A program made the position numbers and the translations under genes. From 2-12-FULL-35-15 sp036386835 (lineage in GTDB: Bacteria > Bacteroidota > Bacteroidia > 2-12-FULL-35-15), in assembly GCA_036386835.1 (NCBI GenBank), contig DASVUX010000037.1:1-64000 (forward strand): DNA of 64,000 bases. The letters run 5' to 3'. Under the pieces are notes generated by a model, which was given only the letters and a program-made list of their open reading frames with translations, was not told the origin of the DNA and did not search any database. Numbering within the stretch: position 1 is the stretch's first letter; every line of letters begins with the position of its first letter. Positions 1 to 8,987 of the stretch are shown one piece after another.

Positions 1-741
1 TGCCTCAGTAACAGCTTTTGTGAAAAAACTCATGAACCCTAAATTAGCTCCGTGCACTTCCTTGAACTTGTCTTTATATTTTGCCCTAAGTGCATAAATT
101 GCACTCATATCCACTTCATTGAAAGTGGTGAGCATTGCCGTTTCATTTTTAACAGAAACCAGGCGCTGGGCAAGCTTTTTCCGCAGCGGTGACATTTTCG
201 AACGTTCCGAATCCCTGGTTCCACCCCAGCCGCCTGCCGAGGAACTATCAAAGCCACCAGCAAGCGCTGACAATACATCGCCTTTGGTGATGCGCCCGTC
301 TTTTCCGCTTCCATTTAATTTGGAGGCAGGAACTTTATTCTCATCCATCAGCTTTTTAGCTGCAGGAGAAGGAGTGCCGTTTGCGTAACTCTCCGCCTTT
401 GCAGTCTCTTTCACTAACTCTTTCTTATTTTCTTCTTTCACCGTAACCTCAGCTTTCGCCTTTGGTGCTTCAGCTTTCGACTCGGTTTTCTTTTCGCCCT
501 TTACGGAAGTATCCACGGAACAAACAACCTGGCCAACCTTCACTGTATCGCCCTCTGCCGCAAGGATTTTAATGGCACCCGAATCCTCTGCATTAATGGT
601 TAAAGTCGCCTTATCAGAATCAACTTCTGCAACTTCCTCATCTTTCTCCACATAATCACCATCTTTCTTCAGCCAGCGTGCAATTACAACTTCTGTAATG
701 GATTCACCCGGACTTGGTACTTTCATTTCAATGATTGCCAT
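1..741 (-). CDS. sucB: Dihydrolipoyllysine succinyltransferase, E2 of 2-oxoglutarate dehydrogenase (partial)
   Basis: E2 core of the 2-oxoglutarate dehydrogenase complex; it transfers succinyl groups from the lipoyl arm to CoA in the TCA cycle. The gene runs off the left edge, so only about 247 N-terminal residues are present. An ATG at 741 opens a lipoyl domain with the lipoylation motif DSDKA (K44). A K/E/A-rich linker and a peripheral-subunit-binding domain (about 120-160, with SPAAKKL and GKDGRITK) follow, then the start of the catalytic domain (SPLRKKLAQRL). It lies 73 bp downstream of sucA on the same strand, the usual E1-E2 order. The catalytic HxxxD motif lies outside the window. The E2 assignment is secure; 2-oxoglutarate rather than pyruvate specificity rests on the sucA neighbour. 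Confidence 0.93.
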   Translation of the reverse strand, partial: MAIIEMKVPSPGESITEVVIARWLKKDGDYVEKDEEVAEVDSDKATLTINAEDSGAIKILAAEGDTVKVGQVVCSVDTSVKGEKKTESKAEAPKAKAEVTVKEENKKELVKETAKAESYANGTPSPAAKKLMDENKVPASKLNGSGKDGRITKGDVLSALAGGFDSSSAGGWGGTRDSERSKMSPLRKKLAQRLVSVKNETAMLTTFNEVDMSAIYALRAKYKDKFKEVHGANLGFMSFFTKAVTEA

Positions 742-814
742 AAATTTCAGATTTGAGATCGGAGACCTGGGATGTAAGATGCGACATTTCACATCTACAT
801 CTCAATCCTCACAT

Positions 815-3553
815 CTATTTAGTTACTAATTGCTTTATAAAAACTTTATCCAGGATGCCTTGCTGCTGCTCTGCATGCGATTTCGAGAAACCGGTGGCAG
901 GACTTGCGTTTTCAGCTCTTCCTATATAGTTAAGAATAATATTCTTTGTTTCGGCATTTTTCATGAACATGCGCATCATGTGAGCCCATGCACCCATGTT
1001 TTCAGGCTCTTCCTGCGCCCAGATATGTTCGGCTGCACCTTTGTATTTGTCGAGGATCACTTTCAATTGTTTGGCAGGGAAAGGATACAGCTGCTCAACA
1101 CGAACAATCGCAATATCATCAGAAGCTGCTTTTTCCCTTGCTTCTACAAGATCATAATAAACTTTTCCTGAACAGAATACAACTTTCTTAACTGACTTTG
1201 CAGTCACTGTATCATCAATTACTTCCTGGAACCCTCCGCTTGTAAAATCCTTCACCGATGAAACACAGCTTGGATAACGTAATAGCTTCTTAGGTGTAAA
1301 ACATATCAATGGCTTGCGGAAATCACGTTTGATCTGCCTGCGCAATACATGGAACTGGTTAGCCGGTGTGGTGCAATTCACTACCTGCATATTGTTTCCT
1401 GCACACTGCTGAAGAAACCGCTCAAGGCGTGCGCTTGAATGTTCCGGGCCCATTCCTTCGTAGCCATGCGGCAATAACATCACAAGCCCGTTCATCCTTC
1501 TCCACTTTGCTTCCGCAGACGTAATGAACTGGTCAATGATGATCTGGGCTCCGTTAAAGAAATCCCCGAATTGGGCTTCCCAGATCGTCAGTGCACTTGG
1601 AGTTGACATGGAATACCCAAACTCAAATCCTAGAACACCATATTCAGAAAGTAATGAATTGTAAATGCTTAATTTACCTTTTGCTCCGAAGTTATTTAAT
1701 GGCGTGTATTCATCTTCAGAATCCTCCACTTTTACAATTGCATGGCGATGTGAAAAAGTTCCGCGCTCCACGTCCTGCCCGCTGAAACGAACATTATGGC
1801 CTTCCTGCATCAGGGTTGCGTAGGCCATTAATTCGCCCATTGCCCAGTCATAATTATCAGAAGAAATCATGGCTGCCCTGTCATCAAATAATTTCTGGAT
1901 CTTATTAAAGAACTTCTTGTCTTTTGGAAGCTCCACTGTTTTTTTTGCAATATCAAGGAAGATCTTTTTATCGACACCGGTTTCAGGCGACTTGTCAAAA
2001 GCATCTGCATCAGCCATTTTCAAGCCTTTCCATTGACCCTCAAGAAACGAAGTGATCTTCGCTTTCTCTGTCTGTTTTGCTTCGTCAAGCTTTTCCTGTA
2101 ACAGGTTTTTAAAGCTGGTTTCCATTTCCTTTGCAAGGTCAGCTGCAATAGAACCTTCAGCCTGCAATTGTTTTATATAAATCTCACGCGGATTCGGGTG
2201 AGAAGCGATCACTTTGTAAAGCAACGGCTGTGTGAAACGCGGCTCATCACCTTCATTGTGTCCGTATTTACGATAGCAGAGAACATCGATAAATACATCA
2301 CGCTGGAAGGTTTGGCGGAATTCCATTGCGAGCTGTGCTGTGTAAACAAGCGCTTCTACATCATCACCATTAACATGGAAAACAGGAGAAAGCACCGTTT
2401 TGGCAACATCCGTGCAATAAGTGCTGGAACGGGCATCAAGATAGTTGGTTGTAAACCCTACCTGGTTATTGATCACCACGTGGATTGTTCCGCCTGTTTT
2501 AAAACCGTCCAGCTGGCTCATCTGCAGCACTTCATAAACAATTCCCTGGCCGGCTAACGCAGCATCACCATGAATAAGTATCGGGCATACTTTCTTAAAA
2601 TCGCCCGCATGAAGATTATCAATTTTTGCCCGTGCAATACCTTCAACAACCGGATCAACAGCTTCCAGGTGAGAAGGGTTAGGGGTCAGGCTCAGATGCA
2701 CCTGCTTGCCGTTATTTGATTTCTGATCACTGGAATATCCCATGTGGTATTTTACGTCACCGTCAAATACCGAATCCTCCGAGGGACGTCCTTCGAATTC
2801 TGTAAAAATATCTTTGTATGTTTTATTCAGGATGTTTGCAAGCACATTCAGCCTTCCGCGGTGTGCCATCCCGATCACAAAATCTTCGATTCCAAGGTCT
2901 GCACCTTTTTCACAAACTGCATCCAGTGCGGGGATTGTTGCTTCAGCACCTTCCAATGAGAAACGCTTTTGCCCGACAAATTTGGTGTGGAGGAAATTTT
3001 CAAAAACAACAGCCTGGTTAAGCTTATTCAGAATTACTTTTTTCTCATCAATGGAAAATTTGGGAGTATTCTTACAGCTTTCCATTTTATCCTGGAGCCA
3101 TTTGATGATCTCAGGTGTACGGATGTACATGTATTCTGCACCGATCGACTGGCAATAAGTCTGATCAAGATGGGCAATGATATCTTTTAACTTCGCTGCG
3201 CCTATGCCGATCTGCGTCCCTGCCTGGAAAACGGTTTCCATATCACCCTGGCTAAGCCCGAAATTCTCTATTGAAAGATTAGGGAAGTATTGCCTGCGTT
3301 CGCGGACCGGGTTCGTCTTCGTAAATAGATGTCCGCGGCTGCGGTAAGCATTCACCAGGTTCAGTACATCAAATTCTTTCTTTACATTCTGTGGGATCTC
3401 ACCTGCATCCTCGTAATTCTTACGGGCAAATTCAAATCCTGCAAAAAATTGCCTCCAGTCTGCCTCTACTGAATTATTATCCTTCAAATATTGTTGAAAT
3501 AACTCTTCCATTGCAACAACATCTCCGTTACCCAAAAACGAAAACTTATCCAT
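815..3553 (-). CDS. sucA: 2-oxoglutarate dehydrogenase E1 component
   Basis: Thiamine-diphosphate-dependent decarboxylase of the 2-oxoglutarate dehydrogenase complex (TCA cycle, cytosol). It has 912 residues, normal for the family. An N-terminal E2-binding-type segment is visible (about 15-42, with MEELFQQYL and WRQFF). The family blocks KFVGQKRFSLEG (191-202) and GMAHRGRLN (228-236) follow, then PNPSHLE, HGDAALAGQG and NNQVGFTT of the ThDP domain, and the transketolase-like C-terminal half with HGYEGMGPEHSS. The ATG at 3553 gives the normal N-terminus. A TAAATTTG -7 promoter motif lies about 30 nt upstream. It probably forms an operon with sucB. No oddities seen. Confidence 0.97.
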   Translation of the reverse strand: MDKFSFLGNGDVVAMEELFQQYLKDNNSVEADWRQFFAGFEFARKNYEDAGEIPQNVKKEFDVLNLVNAYRSRGHLFTKTNPVRERRQYFPNLSIENFGLSQGDMETVFQAGTQIGIGAAKLKDIIAHLDQTYCQSIGAEYMYIRTPEIIKWLQDKMESCKNTPKFSIDEKKVILNKLNQAVVFENFLHTKFVGQKRFSLEGAEATIPALDAVCEKGADLGIEDFVIGMAHRGRLNVLANILNKTYKDIFTEFEGRPSEDSVFDGDVKYHMGYSSDQKSNNGKQVHLSLTPNPSHLEAVDPVVEGIARAKIDNLHAGDFKKVCPILIHGDAALAGQGIVYEVLQMSQLDGFKTGGTIHVVINNQVGFTTNYLDARSSTYCTDVAKTVLSPVFHVNGDDVEALVYTAQLAMEFRQTFQRDVFIDVLCYRKYGHNEGDEPRFTQPLLYKVIASHPNPREIYIKQLQAEGSIAADLAKEMETSFKNLLQEKLDEAKQTEKAKITSFLEGQWKGLKMADADAFDKSPETGVDKKIFLDIAKKTVELPKDKKFFNKIQKLFDDRAAMISSDNYDWAMGELMAYATLMQEGHNVRFSGQDVERGTFSHRHAIVKVEDSEDEYTPLNNFGAKGKLSIYNSLLSEYGVLGFEFGYSMSTPSALTIWEAQFGDFFNGAQIIIDQFITSAEAKWRRMNGLVMLLPHGYEGMGPEHSSARLERFLQQCAGNNMQVVNCTTPANQFHVLRRQIKRDFRKPLICFTPKKLLRYPSCVSSVKDFTSGGFQEVIDDTVTAKSVKKVVFCSGKVYYDLVEAREKAASDDIAIVRVEQLYPFPAKQLKVILDKYKGAAEHIWAQEEPENMGAWAHMMRMFMKNAETKNIILNYIGRAENASPATGFSKSHAEQQQGILDKVFIKQLVTK

Positions 3554-3581
3554 ATCCTTAGTGTTTCTCTGATTAAGGAAA

Positions 3582-3589
3582 CAAATTTA
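3582..3589 (-). promoter_or_regulatory. -7 promoter element upstream of sucA
   Basis: Read on the minus strand this is TAAATTTG, matching the Bacteroidota -7 consensus TAnnTTTG. It lies 28 nt before the sucA ATG. No good -33 TTTG was found at 17-23 nt, so the assignment rests on the -7 box and its position. Confidence 0.4.
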
Positions 3590-3650
3590 AGATTTTTAGC
3601 CGAAAAAGGGAAACATTTAAGGGTATTTCTAAAACCAGCTGAAAGCCTTG

Positions 3651-4007
3651 TTACTGCTTGCTTTTGTAATGATTTTTGATCACCACCTTTTGCAGTTCAC
3701 GTTTTATGATCAGATCGGTAAGGATCTCTGAAAACGGCTCTGAAGAATTGTTTTCGAGGGCTTTCTTTATTTGTTCATCATTGAGGTCGATCCTGTATAG
3801 AATACTGATGAACTTTGAGTGATTGGAATCTATAAGCTTTTTGATGTGAGGCTCGATCTGGTTAAACAGCTCTTCATAGGCATTATACGCGCTCCCCGAA
3901 AACCTGATCTCCAGCCCGAACATATCAAAATCTTTGATAATCTGGTCAGCTGTTGCCTTTATAAGATCGGGCCTGTTTATGTATTGGGAAACATCGGTAA
4001 AATTCAT
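3651..4007 (-). CDS. Hypothetical protein, 118 aa
   Basis: I do not recognise this small soluble protein. It is mostly predicted helical with alternating charged and hydrophobic residues, and has no signal peptide or membrane segment. It begins MNFTDVSQYINRPDL and ends KNHYKSKQ. It lies alone on the minus strand between the ferredoxin gene and sucA, 153 bp from the former and about 100 bp from the latter. The overlapping plus-strand frame is less protein-like, being rich in low-complexity aromatic and basic runs. It is probably a genuine lineage-specific gene; no function is inferred. Confidence 0.6.
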   Translation of the reverse strand: MNFTDVSQYINRPDLIKATADQIIKDFDMFGLEIRFSGSAYNAYEELFNQIEPHIKKLIDSNHSKFISILYRIDLNDEQIKKALENNSSEPFSEILTDLIIKRELQKVVIKNHYKSKQ

Positions 4008-4160
4008 TTGCAGTTTAGTTTCGTTAGGCTAAGGCTCATTCCCGACTCCGCTGAATTGTCCTGTGGGAAGCCAGTTTTTGGGCGAAGCCTAACCCGGATA
4101 AAATTCCAGTACGATGTCAGTTCGGGCGAAGTCGCGAACCCGGAAAGAAGCACCGAATTG

Positions 4161-4490
4161 CTATATTTTCTTTCCTCTCACGTTCTCCAACCTTAATCTT
4201 TCCACTACACGGTCATTTACAATATGTTCCTGGATAATCTCATCCACATCAGAAAGCTCAACACCAGCATAAAACACACCCTCAGGATAAACTACGATTG
4301 TTTGCCCGAAATCACAGATATCCAGGCAGCCCGCTTTTTGTGCCCGCAGCTTTACCGGCAGGTTTAATTCTTTCAGCTTCTTTTTAAACGCATCAACTAT
4401 TTCCATGCCGTGGGCTTCACCGCAGCTTTTCCTGTGTGCGCCTTCTACACGCTGATTGGTGCAGATGAATATGTGCTTTTGATAAACCAT
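4161..4490 (-). CDS. Thioredoxin-fold [2Fe-2S] ferredoxin
   Basis: Small cytosolic electron-transfer protein of the thioredoxin-like 2Fe-2S family (109 aa, as in clostridial Fd and NuoE-type folds). Four cysteines sit where the cluster ligands belong: C10 in FICTNQR, C23 in KSCGEAHG, and C54 and C58 in AGCLDICDFG. The motif VVYPEGVFYAGV is typical of this family's C-terminal part. It lies 34 bp downstream of the polyprenyl synthase gene on the same strand, so the two may be co-transcribed. The partner enzyme is unknown. Confidence 0.88.
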   Translation of the reverse strand: MVYQKHIFICTNQRVEGAHRKSCGEAHGMEIVDAFKKKLKELNLPVKLRAQKAGCLDICDFGQTIVVYPEGVFYAGVELSDVDEIIQEHIVNDRVVERLRLENVRGKKI

Positions 4491-4524
4491 TTTAAAATTG
4501 TTACCGCTATCCGTTATTTCGACC

Positions 4525-5505
4525 CTATACTTCTCTTACCATCAGGCCATCCGCAAAGCTGACCATGACCTCCCTCTTCTCTTCCGACACAGGAATTTGT
4601 TCCAGGCACTGCATCGCTATTTCGTATTGCTTTTTCATTTCGGTACGTGCAAGTTCTTTTACGTTCAGGAAATTGTAAATGCTGGTCACCGCTTCTACTT
4701 TTTCCTTCGGATCAAATGATGGCGCAGCAATCCACTGTTCAAGCTCTTCCTTTAAATATCTGTTGGTTGCCGACATTTCCATTGCCTTGAGCAGGAGATA
4801 TGTTTTTTTATTTGCAATAATATCCCCGCCTTTCTGCTTCCCGAATTTTTCTGCGTCTGCATAAACATCCAGGATATCATCCTGGAGCTGGAAAGCAATG
4901 CCAATGTGCTTTCCGAAGCTGTACAGGCGCTGGGCATCTTCTTTTCTCGCGCCTCCCAGCAGAGCTCCCATTTCCAGGGCACCGCCTAATAATACTGCGG
5001 TCTTTAATTCGATCATTTTAATATAATTCGGGATAGATACCTTTTGCACTTTCTCATAGTTCATATCCAGTTGCTGCCCTTCACAAACTTTCGCGGCAGT
5101 ATCACTGAATATTTCAAGAAGCTGGGGCAGCAACGGAGTTTCCGTTTTACACAGCTCCTGGTAAGCCCTTACCATCATTGCATCCCCGCTGAGTATGGCA
5201 ATGTTGTCATTCCATTTTTCATGTACGGTAGGTTTTCCTCTTCGCAAAGGGGCTTTGTCCATGATGTCATCGTGCACAAGTGTGAAATTATGAAACAGCT
5301 CTATAGCTATGGAAGAATGGAGGGCCTGATCAGCATCCCCGTCAAACATATCGCAGGCAAGCATGACCAACACAGGGCGCATCCTTTTTCCGCCAAGTGA
5401 CATTATGTATTCAATAGGTTCGTAAAGTTCCCTGGGATGTGTTCCGTAACTTCTGCCCTTCAGGGCTTCATCTATCTTCTGCTGGTAAAGGGATATCTTA
5501 TTCAA
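4525..5505 (-). CDS. Polyprenyl (trans-isoprenyl) diphosphate synthase
   Basis: Condenses isopentenyl diphosphate onto an allylic primer to make a linear prenyl diphosphate for quinone, lipid-carrier or carotenoid precursors. The 326-aa protein has GGKRMRP (38-44), the first aspartate-rich motif DDIMD (79-83, followed by RRG) and the second, DDILD (209-213, followed by KGGDI). All Mg-binding aspartates are intact. Chain length cannot be deduced with confidence from the residues before the first motif, so geranylgeranyl, octaprenyl and similar products stay open. It lies upstream of the ferredoxin gene and 19 bp from rfbA on the same strand. Confidence 0.92.
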   Translation of the reverse strand: MNKISLYQQKIDEALKGRSYGTHPRELYEPIEYIMSLGGKRMRPVLVMLACDMFDGDADQALHSSIAIELFHNFTLVHDDIMDKAPLRRGKPTVHEKWNDNIAILSGDAMMVRAYQELCKTETPLLPQLLEIFSDTAAKVCEGQQLDMNYEKVQKVSIPNYIKMIELKTAVLLGGALEMGALLGGARKEDAQRLYSFGKHIGIAFQLQDDILDVYADAEKFGKQKGGDIIANKKTYLLLKAMEMSATNRYLKEELEQWIAAPSFDPKEKVEAVTSIYNFLNVKELARTEMKKQYEIAMQCLEQIPVSEEKREVMVSFADGLMVREV

Positions 5506-5524
5506 TTTCTTCGGTTCTGTAATA

Positions 5525-6385
5525 TTATTCTATCTGTTTTAAAAGATACGTCCCATAACCGCTTTTGGTGAGCGGCTCAGCGATCTTTCGCAGCTGCTCT
5601 TTACTGATATAACCCATACGGTAAGCAACTTCTTCTATACAACCGATCCTTAAACCCTGTCTTTCTTCGATTACCTGGACAAACTGTCCTGCCTGCATCA
5701 ATGACGCAAAAGTACCGGTATCAAGCCACGCTGTCCCCCTGTCAAGGATCCCGACTTTCAGTTTTCCCTGCTCCAGGTATTCTTTATTTACATCGGTGAT
5801 CTCATACTCCCCGCGCGGACTCGGTTTTAATTCCTTCGCTATTTTAATTACGGAGTTATCATAAAAATACAGGCCCGGAACGGCATAATTTGATTTAGGT
5901 GATTTTGGCTTTTCCTCTATAGACAAAACATTTCCTGCCTTATCAAATTCAACAACACCGTATCTCTCAGGATCAGATACATGATATGCAAATACAACAC
6001 CACCATCAACATCCTGGTTTTCCTTGAGAAGCCTTCCAAGTCCCGCACCGTAAAATATATTATCACCGAGGATCAGCGCAACTGAATCGCTGCCAATGAA
6101 TTTTTCACCGATCACGAATGCCTGTGCAAGCCCGTTGGGGACTTCCTGTACAGCATAACTGAATTTGCAGCCAAGTGGTTTACCATCTCCTAAAAGCTTT
6201 TCAAAATGCGGCAGATCATGCGGGGTTGAAATAATAAGTATCTCTGAGATACCAGCCATCATTAATACCGATAACGGATAATAGATCATCGGCTTATCAT
6301 AGACCGGCATCAGCTGCTTACTTACTGCAAGTGTTAAAGGATGCAGGCGCGTCCCCGAACCACCGGCCAGAATAATTCCTTTCAT
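5525..6385 (-). CDS. rfbA: Glucose-1-phosphate thymidylyltransferase
   Basis: Makes dTDP-glucose from dTTP and glucose-1-phosphate, the first step toward dTDP-rhamnose and other surface sugars. The 286-aa length is exactly typical. Nucleotide-binding signature GGSGTRLHPLT (8-18), KPMIYYPLS (31-39), the metal-binding D108 in LILGDN and the sugar-binding EEKPKSPKSNYAVPG (157-171) are all present. The other dTDP-rhamnose genes (rfbB, C, D) are not next to it, so the pathway must be completed elsewhere. It ends 19 bp before the polyprenyl synthase start. Confidence 0.95.
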   Translation of the reverse strand: MKGIILAGGSGTRLHPLTLAVSKQLMPVYDKPMIYYPLSVLMMAGISEILIISTPHDLPHFEKLLGDGKPLGCKFSYAVQEVPNGLAQAFVIGEKFIGSDSVALILGDNIFYGAGLGRLLKENQDVDGGVVFAYHVSDPERYGVVEFDKAGNVLSIEEKPKSPKSNYAVPGLYFYDNSVIKIAKELKPSPRGEYEITDVNKEYLEQGKLKVGILDRGTAWLDTGTFASLMQAGQFVQVIEERQGLRIGCIEEVAYRMGYISKEQLRKIAEPLTKSGYGTYLLKQIE

Positions 6386-6446
6386 CTTATTTTTATTTAT
6401 GTTCTGTTAACAAGGCTCTAAATAATGCCCTAATTTAAGCAAATAC

Positions 6447-8885
6447 CTATTCACTTTTTTTCTTGTCTTCAATTTTTAATTCATCAAGGTCAATATCCTC
6501 TTCCTCATCATATACATCGATGAGGGGCTCTTCCAGGAAAGCCTTGCTGGTTATCCGCCTCTCAAGTGTCAATAAAAAACAGGGAAGCAATACCAGGTTA
6601 GAGCAATATGCAATAAGCAAAGTTATAGATATCAGTATACCAAGGGCTGCTGTTCCGCCAAAGCTGGATGCTGCAAATATTCCGAAACCGCAGAAAAGTA
6701 TTATGGCTGTATAGATCATGCTGACACCGGTTTCCTTAATAGTGCGTGATGCCGCTTTTGAAATGCTTCCATGTGTACTTTTTAATTCCTGCCGGTACTT
6801 CGTAAGGAAATAAAGTGTACCGTCTGATGCAATACCAAAAGCGATACTGAAGACAAGTATTGTACTTGGCTTAATGTAAATATGAAAATACCCCATAATT
6901 CCCGCAGTTATTATAAGTGGTATCAGGCTCGGGAGAACCGAGATGAAGATCATCCTGGGCGACATGAAAAGCATGTAAAGAACAATGGCTATTAATATCA
7001 CTGCAAGGAGAACACTCTCCAGGAGGTTTTTCACCAGGAACTGGTAGCCCTGAAGGAACATAAGGCTGTTGCCTGTAATCACTACCTTATAATTTTTATC
7101 TGTACCCAGCCACCTTTTCGCTTCGTGGTCATAATTAAATATACTGTCGATCCGTGGTTTTAATTCATTGATAAGCTTCGCCATTTCAATGGAACCGACA
7201 TCTTTCATCTGGATACTGACACGCGTGTAACGTTTGGTGCTATCTATAAAAGCAGCTACCATGTTCTGCTTGTCCTTAACATCCTCTTTCGCGAAATCAG
7301 AGAGTTCCTGCAATTCCATTGCACCCGGCAAACGGTAACTTTTACTCTCACCATTATTGTATGCCTGGTTTGCAAACTTAATCCCCTCTACAACTGAAAC
7401 TGGCTTTGAAAACTGGGGATACTGGGAAAATAATTTTTGAAGTTTGTTTATTTTATAAAGGGTACGGCCTCCGTCCGCGAACACACCATTGGGCTTCTTT
7501 GTATCAATGCTGATCTCAAACGGGAGGACTCCGTTGTAATTCTTTTCAAAGTATTTCAGATCAAGCAGGATGGGGTCTTTTGCCGGCAGATCATCCACAA
7601 CAAATCCAAGCGGAAGGATCTTCGTCATGCCGAAAAGGGAAATTACCACCACTGCAATCACCGTTATATAGATAGCAGGGCGGTAATGGTGAACCCAATA
7701 ATCGATCTTCTCCAGGATCCTATTTACCAGCGGGCTCTGCAGATGCTTTGTGTGGCTAACAGAAGGGGCAGGAAGAAAACTGAATACGATCGGCACCAGC
7801 ATCAATGAGATCGCATACGTAAGAATAACGCTTACTGATGCCACAAGCCCGAATTCAAAAAGCACCTGGCTTTCTGTAGAACAAAAAACCGCAAAACCGA
7901 TTGCAGTTGTTATGTTTGCCATGAACAGGGAAATACTGACCCTTTCGATGGAACGTGACAAGGCTTTCATTTTATTGCCATGTATCCTGTATTCCGTATG
8001 ATATTTATTAAGGAGCATGATGCAATTCGGCACCCCGATAACGATCAGCAATGGCGGTATGAGTCCTGTAAGAACAGAGATATGATAACCGCACAAGACA
8101 AGCAAACCGACCGACCAGATCACCCCTACAAAGACCACAGCAAGCGAGAATACTACCGGGAGAAAAGACCTGAAAAAAAGCATGAGAATGATTGCTGTAA
8201 CCAAAAGAGCAAGGATCATGAACAGCGTCATCTCGTTCTGGATCTTTCTCGCAACTGCGGTCCGGATATAGGGCATACCGGAATAATGCACTTTAATATT
8301 TACAGTCGATTCAAACACGTCCACCTTTGATTTTATTGAATCCACGATCCCAAGCCTGTTCTTTGTGTTTAGGAGTTTATTATCAAAGGTGATCGCCATT
8401 AAAGTAGAATGCAGCGCATCATTATAAATTATGCCTTCATAGAAAGGGAGACCTTTTATCTTCTTCAAAACACTGTCAAGTTCCGCCTGTGAAGAAGGTT
8501 TTCGCGAGAGTACAGGATAATTTTCAAATTTTCCAAGGCTGTCATTTCTTTCCAACGACTGAAGCCTGGCTATTGACACAACCTCTTTAACACCCCATAC
8601 TTCTTTAAGCGAATTTCCGAGGTCAAACCAGTGATTGAAGATCTCAAGCTTATAAAGCTCTGTGTCAGGGATGCCGAGCACCATTACACTGCCATCCTGG
8701 CCAAAACGCTTTTTAAATTCCCTGTATTCAAGCGCGGTGGTATCTCTCTCGGGCAGGAGCTTAGGGGCTTCGTACGAGATCTCAGCCTTGCCTGCGTAAA
8801 AGCCAAGCAATGTTGTGATTACACCAAGAACAATGATGATTGAAAATCTATTCCGTAATATAAACCTTGCGACAGCAGCCCACAT
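6447..8885 (-). CDS. RND superfamily (MMPL-type) transporter
   Basis: Inner-membrane protein of the RND/MMPL superfamily, 812 aa. One N-terminal membrane helix (about 14-31) is followed by a large extracytoplasmic domain and a first membrane cluster (about 219-375). A second helix (about 400-420), a second soluble domain and a second cluster (about 625-790) follow. The C-tail is highly acidic (DVYDEEEDIDLDELK). This duplicated layout is diagnostic. There is no adjacent membrane-fusion or outer-membrane partner. In Bacteroidota such proteins are usually linked to lipid or hydrophobic-molecule export; the substrate here is not determinable. Confidence 0.85.
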   Translation of the reverse strand: MWAAVARFILRNRFSIIIVLGVITTLLGFYAGKAEISYEAPKLLPERDTTALEYREFKKRFGQDGSVMVLGIPDTELYKLEIFNHWFDLGNSLKEVWGVKEVVSIARLQSLERNDSLGKFENYPVLSRKPSSQAELDSVLKKIKGLPFYEGIIYNDALHSTLMAITFDNKLLNTKNRLGIVDSIKSKVDVFESTVNIKVHYSGMPYIRTAVARKIQNEMTLFMILALLVTAIILMLFFRSFLPVVFSLAVVFVGVIWSVGLLVLCGYHISVLTGLIPPLLIVIGVPNCIMLLNKYHTEYRIHGNKMKALSRSIERVSISLFMANITTAIGFAVFCSTESQVLFEFGLVASVSVILTYAISLMLVPIVFSFLPAPSVSHTKHLQSPLVNRILEKIDYWVHHYRPAIYITVIAVVVISLFGMTKILPLGFVVDDLPAKDPILLDLKYFEKNYNGVLPFEISIDTKKPNGVFADGGRTLYKINKLQKLFSQYPQFSKPVSVVEGIKFANQAYNNGESKSYRLPGAMELQELSDFAKEDVKDKQNMVAAFIDSTKRYTRVSIQMKDVGSIEMAKLINELKPRIDSIFNYDHEAKRWLGTDKNYKVVITGNSLMFLQGYQFLVKNLLESVLLAVILIAIVLYMLFMSPRMIFISVLPSLIPLIITAGIMGYFHIYIKPSTILVFSIAFGIASDGTLYFLTKYRQELKSTHGSISKAASRTIKETGVSMIYTAIILFCGFGIFAASSFGGTAALGILISITLLIAYCSNLVLLPCFLLTLERRITSKAFLEEPLIDVYDEEEDIDLDELKIEDKKKSE

Positions 8886-8987
8886 ATTTCCTCAGTTTAG
8901 CAGTGTACAGTATTCAAACCAATACCTCCCGAAATTAAGCAATATTAAGTTAACCTCAAAAAGTCCCGACGGCAGGGATTACTCCCT

